A stretch of DNA of 64,000 nucleotides from assembly GCA_000708835.1 (NCBI GenBank), contig DF236965.1, positions 252,700 through 316,699 of the forward strand, in the 5' to 3' direction. The position numbers and the translations under genes were made by a program. The notes below the pieces were generated by a model. That model saw only the letters and a list, made by a program, of their open reading frames with translations. It was not told where the DNA came from and did no database searches. This stretch comes from Klebsormidium nitens. Taxonomy: Eukaryota; Streptophyta; Klebsormidiophyceae; Klebsormidiales; Klebsormidiaceae. Below, in pieces: positions 12,501 through 23,300 of the stretch; position 1 is the first letter of the stretch; each line of letters begins with the position of its first letter.

Positions 12501-12561
12501 GGTGCCCAAGAAGGAGGAGGCTATCAAGCACGAGACCAAGGACATCCCGGTCGCGACTTAG
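9559..12561 (+). CDS. HSP20 family small heat-shock protein (alpha-crystallin domain)
   Basis: Four exons join with matching phases: 9559-9786, 10154-10196, 11379-11520 and 12435-12561 (540 nt, 179 aa). Small heat-shock proteins are ATP-independent chaperones that hold unfolding proteins in soluble oligomers. The N-terminal 70 residues are Asp/Phe/Gly-rich. The alpha-crystallin domain follows (HVFFIDLPGVPKDNIKV near 80-97, then FFRRFRLPANVD) and ends in the diagnostic GVLEVTVPK. The C-terminus is KDIPVAT, with an I-P-V (I-x-V-type) anchor. Length is normal for plant cytosolic class proteins. Plant class I genes are usually intronless, so three introns are unusual. The last intron carries two extra copies of the exon 3 end with its donor. 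Confidence 0.93.
11495..11669 (+). repeat. Triplicated exon-3 3' end and donor site in HSP20
   Basis: The true exon end (GGCGACTAC...CCGCTTCAG|GTACGC, 11495-11520) is followed by copies at 11571-11593 and 11647-11669. Both copies keep GGCGAC, TTCCG(C/T)CGCTTCAG and a GT, with a spacing of about 77 bp. The GATATCAGGCGAC segment before both extra copies is shared. Copies read Gly-Asp-x-Phe-Arg-Arg-Phe, mimicking the exon. Confidence 0.8.
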
Positions 12562-14325
12562 GGTTTCAAGAAGAATCTAGGATTTGCGGAGTAATGATTC
12601 TGCCTTTTGCCGTGTAGGGTTTCTGCGGAGCTATGTAGACGAAAGGCCGGAGGAAAGGACAGTTCTTGTCTCCTATTCCAGCCGAAATGGAGGCCTCGAT
12701 AAGAGCCAGGGGGCAGGTATGGACGTACTCGGGAGCCCCGTACCGGGCAGCGATGGCTGCAGAAGCCTTAGAAGATTTCAAAAGGGACAGGGAAGCGAGA
12801 AAGCGAGCGCGGAGTGACCTTTAGAAAGCTCCGTTGGGCGCTTTGGTCGGATCAGCTGGAGCTTCGACAGTGCAAACGGTTCGACAACCTCGCTGTACAA
12901 AGAGGTCAACGTGAGGAAGAATGAAGTAAAAGATTCTTGTATGGGCATCTTTGCCAGAAGATTCAACTGCATTGCACATAAGCCGTCATATTTCGCTCAC
13001 ATGAATCTGCAGCTAGACACGCCCGCAGAGCCGAGGTCTCATTAAAGGATTCGTAGAAGATATCGAAGGGACCACCAAGTCAGGTGATGTATCAGTCACG
13101 GTCTGTGCTTGGGCCTGACAAGACTTCAGGCTTGCAACCTCCATATGCGCATCAGACTCCGCACTGCGGCCTTACGGAGCTGATTCTGGCCTCTGAATCA
13201 ACTTTGCACGTTCCACCACAAGACCGCACGGTATCCTTACATGCGTGTGTTGCAACCTTGTCGTCAAACACAGCTTTTCTCAGTTGAAACGCGCTGTAGA
13301 ATTCTGAACACACTTGTGTGTCAAAATATGAACGCGCGGCGCCTCGCACTGTCGAATTATCGCGCACAATCCGATCACATCGCCTTCTTTGGGAGGCGTC
13401 TCACGAAGTAGAGGAAGAGTGCGCTCGAGACAAACTCTACTTGTTACGCCTATCAACAGCTGCCTCAGCCTTCCATTCGAACTTAGGCAGCCTACTGTAA
13501 ACGTCAATTTGCTAGTACACTGCCAATGCGCGGCCCGCATACTAGACCGTCACGCCAGCGGGACGTCGACGCGTGGACGGACCACTTCGATGCCAAATTC
13601 TAAATGCGACATGTATCCATCCATTCGGCGTTGTGAGGCGGCTCGTAAGCTTCGGCCCAATTGTAAGAAAATCCCATATATCAGGATATATGAATCATTA
13701 CCTACGGTCTCTTAAAATGAGCGGCGCGCCGCAACAAAAACTCAGTACGTGAGTGCATGAGCACATGAGTGCATCGCGATCTGGCAGACGGTGGGCCAGA
13801 CTCCTAATTGCTAACAAGTTTATGCAATGAAAAATAGGGCCATGCAACTGAGCCCGGACCACATCCATGCACTGCATATAGCTAGAACTGTTCATTGCTC
13901 TATGCATGATAGTGAAGCGCGCAAAGCCAGCAGTCATTCGGCCGACAGAAAAACTGATTTTTACAAGGACTGTAAGAAATTTCAGTATCAATGTCGACCG
14001 GGTGGCATGCAATGCGAATTGCTTAAGATACAATCATTTGATATTCATTGCCAGAAGCTTGTGCATGTGTGTCCTGCACACGACATGCAAAACCGGAATT
14101 CTTAACTTCTGTAAATTGATACTAGGAGATCAACACATTGTTCCTATTTTTTTCGGGGATTGTACACGAGTCTATGGGAAGTTTCACTCACTCAAGGTCT
14201 ATGCGAACGGGCAACATGTAGTGAAGGGGGCGGTCTGCTGGCGCCAGTTGTATAAGTTACTCAGCAGCACGATGTTCCAAGCAGCTTTGCTCTCATATTT
14301 TACTGCACATTTGGCACCGCCCAGA
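12562..14325. other. Intergenic, convergent 3' ends
   Basis: Downstream flanks of HSP20 (plus) and the giant RME-8-like gene (minus). Only short frames without domain signatures occur, and no RNA gene was recognised. Confidence 0.5.
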
Positions 14326-17300
14326 TCATGCTTGGTCGCCCTTCTTTTTCCGCTGAATCTTCCCCTTGGTCATGGCCTTGATCTCGTCCTTTGCTGACTC
14401 AGTCTCCTGCTTCTCCTTCCGGCCGCCAACCGCCCTTGCCAGCTCGGCACTCATGTCGCCCTTCAGCTGTTTGCTCTTCTCCTTCCACTCTTTCTCCCTG
14501 TAAGGTCGGAAACGGAGATCCATCTGGCTATGTCTAATTTTCATGCATAAAGGGCCTTGAAAGTTTGACGTTCACGAAAGAGCGAGTCGCCTTTCAGACC
14601 AAGTGCAGTCAACAGCGCCCACTGGCACACAGGGACTATTTGTTAGAGTACCTACTGCCTTGGTCAAGTAAACGGGTGGGTCAAGGGACACAAGCTGAAT
14701 GTGAGCTAGAATCTTGGATGAGATTTCAATTGCATATCTGCCTGGCTCTATAGCACATCCTCAATTTGATTTGCCCACGGGCCGGTTTTGAGTAAGCAAC
14801 TCAGTTTAGCAGGACCTCACACAAGCAATTTTATTTTCAAAGCGCACTCACTTCCGGATCTTGAGGATCGCCGCAAACTTCTTCTTGGCCTCCTCCTCCG
14901 CTTTCTCCACGTCATCCAGCCGGCAGATGTCGAACGCGGAAATCGATCTCGCGTGCTTGGCCTGCGGGGACAACAGAGGAGGTTGATAGCTTGTAAAAGG
15001 CTGATAGAACATGTCATGTTGGGATCCGAGATCAACAAGGCTTGGCGTGAATGCCGTATTCGACTGTTGCAAGCTGCGGGCAAAAGAAGCCGGGAATACG
15101 ACGAGAGACGGGCAAGAGGAACATAGATTGACGGTGCAGCGCGGTGCTAGAAAGTGCCGGAGCGGACTCGGAATTACGGATCGACAAGTCGGTTGCGAAC
15201 TTCAGCTTCCAGACGATAAGAAGCAAGGTCTATGCGGAAAGTTGCGGCGTTCGGATATCAGTAAGCAGGATTTGGACATTTGGGCGCAGCATTTGGAAAT
15301 CAGAAAGCCGGATGTGGGCGGAACACACCCTTCGGACATCAGAAAGCTACATGCGTCGCTGGTAAGGAGTGTTCGGACGCCAAAGAGCCGGATTCGGGCA
15401 GTGGAAAGCCGCATTCGGACGCCAGAAAGCTGGGTTCGGACGGTGGTACGCAGCGTTCGGACGCTCACCAGCTCGTCCGGCTGCATGAGGTCGAGGCAGT
15501 TCTCCTCCCACACGAGCATGAGGTCGTAGCAGAGCTGCGGCTGCAGTGCGTACTTCTGGATCAGCTTCGGGTACTTCTCCACCATGCGCCCCAGCTCGTC
15601 GTCGTCTGCAAACCGGGTTAGAAATGGTTTAGAAATGGGTTTGACACGTTTGTAGACGGCTACTTTTGTCAGGATTAGGATTTTCAGTCACTAGGATTCA
15701 GCTTCGGGTACTTCTCCACCATGCGCCCCAGCTCGTCGTCGTCTGCACACCGGGTTAAAAAAGCTTAGTTATGACTTTGACACGTTTGTAGACGGGCTAC
15801 TTTTTTCAAGGTAAGGGTTTTCAGTCTCTAGAATTCAGCTTCGGGTACTTCTCATGCCCCCCAGCTCGTCGTCATCTGTAAACCGGGTTAAAAAGGTTAA
15901 ATAAGGGTTCCACATGTTGGTAGACGGGCTACTTTTTTCGAGGTTAGGGTTTTCAGTCTTTAGGATTCGCTTCGGGTACTTCTCCACCATGCGCCCCAGC
16001 TCGTCGTCGTCTGCAAACCGGGTAATCGAAGGGTTGAGATGGGTTAACATGTCTGTTTTGGGCTATCGTTGGGATACTCTAGGTCCCCAGTGGTTATAAA
16101 AGACTTCTCGCGAACTTCTGCATGAGCTTCGGGTACTTCTCGCAACAAAAAGCCTAAAACCTGGTTCGGGTTAAGCAGGGTCTGAAAGAGATTGTTTATT
16201 TGTACATGGGAAATCCCCTGGGGGAGCAAAGGGTCTCGACAATTGGGTTCCTGTACGGCAAAAGAAGGCAAGGGAAGACATCTCGAATGCACTCTGGCTG
16301 GTTTACACCTTCCTCCAAAGGGGGCTGTTCGCCCAACTCCGTCAACCACTTGCCATCAAGCTTTTCTCCCCAACGGCAGACCTTGTAATCATTTTGTCAG
16401 GTTTGAGAGGATCCCTCACCGTCCTCAAAGGCCTCCATGAAGTTGGTCTTGGCGGCGGTCCGGTTGGCCGTGCTGATGTCAGCGCCGTCGAGCACCAGCT
16501 CCAGGCCCTTGATGAGTGGCACCATCTTGCCCTCTTCGGACTTGACCATCTTGCCGGCGGGGACGGCAGGGGCGGCAGGAACTGGGGGAGCCGCACCGCC
16601 TGAGCAAAGAAAACAACGAACGTTTGCTTTAGCATGAGGTTATTTCGTTTCAGAATCCTTGTAGGTTTTGTATGGTTGCCTGTTTTGATTAAATTGGAGG
16701 TAGCAGACGTGGGCACCCTCTCATCCCCGCATGCTTTTGAATTCGCGTCGAAGGAGTTGCGCTGCCTTCCCGAACTTCGTAAGTCAGAAGGCCGGGAGCT
16801 ACGAGGGTCATAGATGCGAGGATGGAAAGTAGGCTTACGTCAGACGGGCCGTCACTCGCGCTGAAAGAGAAGCGCTGCCCTTCCAGAACTTCGGAAACCA
16901 AAGCGCCGGAAGCTACGAGCGTCACAGATAGGAAAGAAAAGGCCAGCCCATTTAGGATACTTCATTACTGGTGCTGCATCCATCCCAATCTCCAAGAACA
17001 AGCGCCACTTTTATCAACGTTGACAACCCACCTGAAGCAGGGGGGGGGGCGGGCCGCAAAGCCGGCCTCACTCCCCCGGGGGCCGGGGGCGGGGGAGGGC
17101 CCCCCGGTCTAGGAGGGCCGGGAGGGGGGGGAGGTCGAGGCGGGCCGCCAAGCTTTCCGCCAGGGGGGGGAGGAGGAGGTGGAGGGCCGCCACCTACTCT
17201 CCCCCCCGGAGGGGGAGGCGGCGGTGGAGGACCCCCTCCCACCAGGAGGGGGGGGCGGCGGTGGAGGGCCGCCAGCCCGAGGAGGCGGGGGGGGAGGGGG

Positions 17301-20300
17301 CGGCCCCGAACCCGAGCGGGGAGGGGGGGGAGGAGGAGGAGGGGCGGCGCCTGCGGGAGTGAACAGGAGAGGGTTGATTTGAAGGAGCGGCAGAACTAAG
17401 AGACGCATTTCCCAACGGGAATGGCCGAAGGCTAAAACGCGGCAAGTCAGCGAGACCCTGCGTTTAGGCCACAGCAAGTGACGTATTTGACAGCCAGCAA
17501 GGGAGAGCATTCCGCCGAACCAAAGCGGAAGTGCAGAAGACTGGCTTGTTCTGAGACAGCTTGAGAGTACAGGAGAATCGCACTCATACCTTTGTTCTCC
17601 TGCCAACTAACGTGATTCATTTCAAGTCGCCCTTGGTTTGCCGACATATTCGAATGGAATTCTGTCAAAATGGAAGTCATGGACGAAGCACAGCGACTGG
17701 GTTGGATACCCACCGTTGGGAGCCGCAGGGGGGGGTAGGGGCGGCGCCAGTGCCGGCGCGCTCGCTGCGGCCGGGGGGGCCGAGACAGGGTACGGCATCT
17801 GGGGATACTGGGGGGGGGGCATGACCATGGGAGGCTGTCCGGGTGCACCGGGCATGTACCCCGGGTACATCATCTGCCCGTTACCCACCCCGGGGGGGGG
17901 CATTTGGTACACGATCTGGGGCGACGCGGCCCCCCCCTGAGGGGCCCCTTGCACGTAAATCACGTTCTCGCCCCCTTTCTGGGGGGATCCCCCGGGGGGG
18001 CCGTTCACGTACACGATCTGAACCGTCCGTTCGCCCGCGGGACCGTCGGAGCCGTCGGATAAAGCCCCCGAGGAGGAGCGGCTCATGCGGCGGAGCAGTT
18101 TTGGAGACGGCGCGTCACCCTCCTGGCGGAGGGCGACTGACGTCACCTTTGGGTTGCCCATGGGCTCGAAGAAGGAAGTGGCGAAGAGCGCGCCCGGATT
18201 AGTCTCCAGCTTCTGCTTGAACGCGCGCGCCTCGACATCCGGCTCGCGCTTCTTGTCGGGACCGCGCGAGAACTCGGCACGCCCGGCAATGAATGCCACC
18301 TGGGAGGGCAAGCTGACGTGTTAACAGCGTGACCCTACTGGGCCTTTCCTCTCTCGAGGTCGTTGCTTCTTCCTTCTCGGAAGCGACTCTTGCAAGGTCC
18401 AGCTTTGCTTCTGTAACAGCAAACTCTCGATATCAAACACAATGAATACAGAAGAGTAGTCGCTTGACTGGCTTTCCATGTCGTGCCAAAAACAGAAACT
18501 GAGCCCTAACTTAGTCGACTCAACCAGCCAAATGGCTTGGCCATTCTATATCAACCTTGAAGTAGGGTTCAGGAAGCGAGCCAGAGTTGCTCAGATCCGC
18601 ACTTTAAAATCCGCACAAAATCAGCGGGTCCCTAAAATCGTAACCCTGAAAATGCAGAAAACTTCCTCACCTGGAAGTCTACGAGCACGCTACCAGCCCG
18701 CTTGCGCAGTATGTTGACGCAGCGCGTGTCGACGCGCGCGGACGCGGCAACGCTCCTGCGGAACACGCCCTCCGCCTCGTCGCTGAACTCCGACAGCTTC
18801 GCGCGCGGGAACGCCACCGTGGCCTCGACGAACGCAGCGCCGGCTACAAGAAGGATGACGTCAGCGTCAGACTTTGTCACTGTCAGCGCAAGGACGATGA
18901 CGCCAGCTTTCGCCGGAAACAATGTCAGTGCGACGTCGAAATTTCAATGTTCAGCACAACCGTTGGTACAGACAGCCCACTTGAGGGACCCCCGAACTCA
19001 CGATCTACTGCCAAAAAACCCGCCAATGAGCCATCCGCCAATTATAGGGAAGCTTCTCTACGAGGGCGACATGTTTTCAGACCCGGTACGAATAAAACTA
19101 AGAGCCAGGGATTGTGGACCCACCCCGCTCGTCCTCGCCGTCCGAGGTGCCGTCCGCGGAATCGGACGTCCACCAGGTGGCCGGGAAGCGCACTTGCAGA
19201 AAGTGCTTGAGCGTCGTGGTGTAGTCGAACGTGTCGTTGATCGACGTCACCGGCAGCTTCCAGCACCCGAACGACTTGCAGTTCTGCGGCACCAGCCGCT
19301 CCAGCAGCGACGCGATCTGCGTACATGGAAAATTGCACCCAGTCAGGTAACCTGGATAAAAGGCAGATTGGATAGTTTTGCATCTTCGTGGGTGCGCTAA
19401 ATGCTCGGGCAACTGTTGCAATATTTTCAACACTTGTCTAAAACGCCCAAACCGTTTCGAGCATCTGTAGCAGCAAAAGCCGCAACCTAGGCGACAAGCG
19501 AGGCGATTGCTCGACGCATCTTTAGTAGCGTGACTATCAGTGCACAAATGTGATCGTGGGAGCTGTTTCATTATGATACAAAGCTGAGCGCTCTTGGCAA
19601 GTAACATCTTAGGTCCTCCGCTCGGATGCCTCCAAAGCCTGTATTTTTCTGAGAGAGATTTGTCCCACACGTTTTAAGAATGACTGCTTTCCGCTCCCGT
19701 TAAGAAGTGACTTCGTTGATTTTGAATCTATTCTCACGTCAGTGCTTTGCGAAGCGGTTCAAAACAGTACACGCACCTCGGGTCCCCTCTTCTTGTCGGC
19801 ACAAAGCAGCGCCAGCACTTCGGACGCCCGGGTCCGGATGATGGGCGCGATGTCCGCATCCACGATCATGTCCGAGAGGCGCGAAATGACGCCCAGGTTC
19901 ACAGCCAGCTCCACGGCCTTGGAGCTGCCGGAATAGACAGAGGAGCAGCTTGAAGTCATTGAATTTCAACCGACGGAAACACTTTAAATTCGTTGGAACA
20001 TGTCCAAATACGGGGTTGGCCCTGCTGAAATTACCAGTTTTGATAAAGTAGGACCGTCCCAAATCCCAAGTTGAAATGTTGACATTTTCCGGGGTTGGAA
20101 GCCTGCAGAAGGCGACCCAGTTGAACGCCACGAAATGGACACAGAACAATCAGATCGAGGTGCAAAATTATCCAGACGGCGAAAGCGTCTGTTCCCTAGA
20201 TTCACGCAGATTTGTCTACATCTTCACAGCATCCTCAGGAAGAGTCATCAAGCAGTGGAATCTCTACCTGATCCTCATCAGCCGCTGCAGCAGGATGAGG

Positions 20301-23300
20301 CAACACAGTCGCGGGTCGGTCCCCGCGTTCCCGGAGTTTAGGGACGACACGTTGAGCTGGAGGAACGAGCTGAGGGTGTAAATCAGCTCCTCCGTGGCCA
20401 TGAAGTCCGCCATCTCTGCAGAGAAACCAGAAAACGAAGATATTCACACCAGGCGCTGAAAAGGTGTGCTGCGTAGAGATGCAGGCCGTCGCACGGCTTT
20501 GCTTCAAGACGGCAGAAGTGCTCGGATTGGTCCCGGCATCGGCCAACTTCGACTCGTAGAGTGTGTTCTTTTCACATTATTCTTTCCGAAGGAGGATACT
20601 AACACCTTAACGCAAACGTTGGACGCAAGATGACTGCAGAGGAAATGTGCGGTCTGCAAAGGATGGGATGGCCTGGGCCCGTACCTGGGTTGCTGGCTAT
20701 ACAGTGGAAGAGCAGCATGGCTGCTTGGGACAGGCCTCGGTGATCTTCCCCGGTTCCTCCACTGCGATACAAACGATCGAAAGAGTTTGGTAAGGAACGC
20801 AATCCACAAGCTACTGAATTCTTAATCTCCGCAGAAAGACACTGACTCCTGCGGCTTCGATGAAGTCAGTTTCGTGGCACTTTCGCCGCTTGACGAACCT
20901 CGAGTGCCGAAGACAGAGCTTGTCAAACTCTCGGTTGCACGCGCAAAAGAATCGCCATCCAGAATCAAGATACAAGAAAGATACTGAATTTCGCTTTGAT
21001 TCTCTCACCTGATGAAGTCGTAAACAGCGAGGAAGATGTCGAGCGTGGACTGCGACGAGACCGATTGTGGCCGCTTGGTGAAAAAGAGAAGCAGGCCCAG
21101 CAGGAGCCGCCTGGAAACAAGGAGTGCAGGCTATTTGTCAGCGTACTACGGAATCTGAATAAACCTGCACACCTCAGTTTCAACTGCTTGACCTTCATGA
21201 CAACAAGTGGTAGGGGAACCTTCACATCGGCTTTTCTTTTGGTGCGACAGTCCAGAGTCGCACTGCGAGATTGCGCTGCGTTTGGCTTTCACACTGCGTC
21301 CGGCGTTCTCAACTCAGCTCTTGAGGTTGTCCAGATGCTGAAGCGTCCACTTAAAATGAAAAAGCCGTCCAGAACCAATGCAAATCAGTCCCCGAGCTTC
21401 GTCCTATGTCTCTGCACCGCCGTCCAAAACCGTCCGAACGCCGTTCGAGCCCGTCCAAACGACGTCCATATCACAGCAACAGGATCTGCCCGCCCTCTCA
21501 CCTTTTATCGTCGAATTCGAAGACCCCTTCGCCCGAGCCGTCCGTCGGGGCCGCAAGCGCCGTATACTTGCGCAGCTCCCGCACGAACTGCTCTTCCACC
21601 GCTTTCTCAACCCCGTGTTCTGGGTCACGTAACAACTGGTCCAGGTAGAACCCGCCCAGGTACATCTCCCGGACGTAGCCCGGCGCGCGGGCGTCCGCAA
21701 AAACGGGCTTTCGGACCTCGATCGTTTCGGGCTGCACGATGGCGAGGCACCAGCGCAGGAAGAGGGGACGCTCCCGAGCGAGAGACCTGTGATAAAATTG
21801 AGGGTTTTGGAATCAAAGCATTGCAGGGTAGGGGTATGTTCATTTACGTGACTTCACAATGTGACGAACTGGACATGCAGGAAGCATAGATTGCAAGAAC
21901 ATGTAAGCGGCATTTAAGGAGCAAGAGGAGCAAGAGATGTGATTCAGGCCCTGATACTAGATTGGACGAGGATGAAGCTTCGTTCGGACAGTAGCAAATT
22001 CTTATCACTCTCCCTGTGTCTGGGGCAGGGACCCGAGCTTTGGAACTTCTATCGAAACCTCACCTTTTCACAGCCTCGTCTGGTAAAAAACGACACAAAA
22101 CACCGATCCCCCCCCATCCTGTCAAGTACCGCAAACCCTGACCCAAACTTTAACCCAAAATAGATCCGGCCTCACCAGGTGGGCATCTTTCCGGCGCGCT
22201 CCTCCACAATCGTCTGCACCTTGTCCGCCTCGTCCTTGAGCACTGACGTCACCATCTCCCGCGTCTTCTTGTTCCACACTAGGGTCACCGCGCTCGCGTC
22301 CTCGTCAAACGCGCGGCACGCGGCCTCGGGATCTCGTGCGAGCAGCTTCAGGATCGCGGCGGGGAGCACGATTGCGAGCGTTTTCAGCAGGGCGGGGTCC
22401 TCCCGGCCCTCGTGATGCTCTGTGAACGCCAGAAGAAAGTGTCAGGGTTTTCGTTGTTTCAGGGCGAGGGGAAAAGCGGGGAGACTGACCGATATTGCTC
22501 GGAATATCGTTGGAACGAAGTCTGCAGCAGTGAGACGGGGTCGAGAGGGCGCTTGAAATCTGACATCGGCGTTTCTTGGATGTCTTCTAGAGTAATTCTC
22601 TAGTGGCCTTCGGAAAAGTCAAAGCGGAAAGATCGAATTCTGTCCGGTTGATCGCCAGGATTGTTTTTTCACCCGGCCTCAAAACGTTGCTAAGGTGCCA
22701 TGGGATCAAGTAGAGAAGCCGACAGAGCAGTAAGGACTTCATCAGCAGGTTCTTCGCAGCAGGACGATACGCCAGGTCTGCCGCACCGGAAGGCTGAGAC
22801 CGACCCTTACTTGGTTCCAAGAGGGCCATCAAATCGTGCAGATCCAGCTCCTCTTCCGCGATTGACTCCTCCGCAGCCGCATCAATCCCGTTCGCGTACG
22901 ACCCTCGCCGCGAGCCCATCGACTCTCGCCTAGTCAGAGATTCCCTCCTCAGCGAGTCCCGCCGCCCGAACGATTCCCGTCGGCCAAACGACTCCCTCCG
23001 ATCGCCAAACGATTCCCGCTGACCCAAGGACTCCCTCCGATCGCCAAACGATCCTTGCCTCTCGCCAAACGACTCTCTCACAGGGCTGTCCGCGCGTGAG
23101 TCTTCGCCCTTCTTCGACATCGACATGAACGAGCCGTTCTGTTCCGTCAGCGCCTTTCCGCTGGACGACCGTCGCGAACTGTCGCCGGAATCTCTCTGCG
23201 ACCCGCTCGCGATGCTGTCGCGCCGGTTGTCCTTAGCGACAGCGTCCAATACGAGCGCGCCAAGTGTCGCCGCGGCGGCGAGCCGGACGTCCGACGGCTT

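Noticed and set aside
16952-17399. Gly-rich plus-strand frame opposite the poly-proline exon
   Set aside because: Poly-Gly on plus is the simple complement of poly-Pro on minus; only the minus reading connects to flanking exons by phase.
14326-18843. A separate formin or WASP-like gene formed by the poly-proline exons
   Set aside because: No FH2, WH2 or WH1 motif was found, the first exon has no Met, and phases connect it to upstream RME-8-like exons.
20996-21889. A long plus-strand open frame (297 codons)
   Set aside because: It lies antisense across two exons and an intron of the RME-8-like gene, has no domain signature, and its composition follows the complementary exons.
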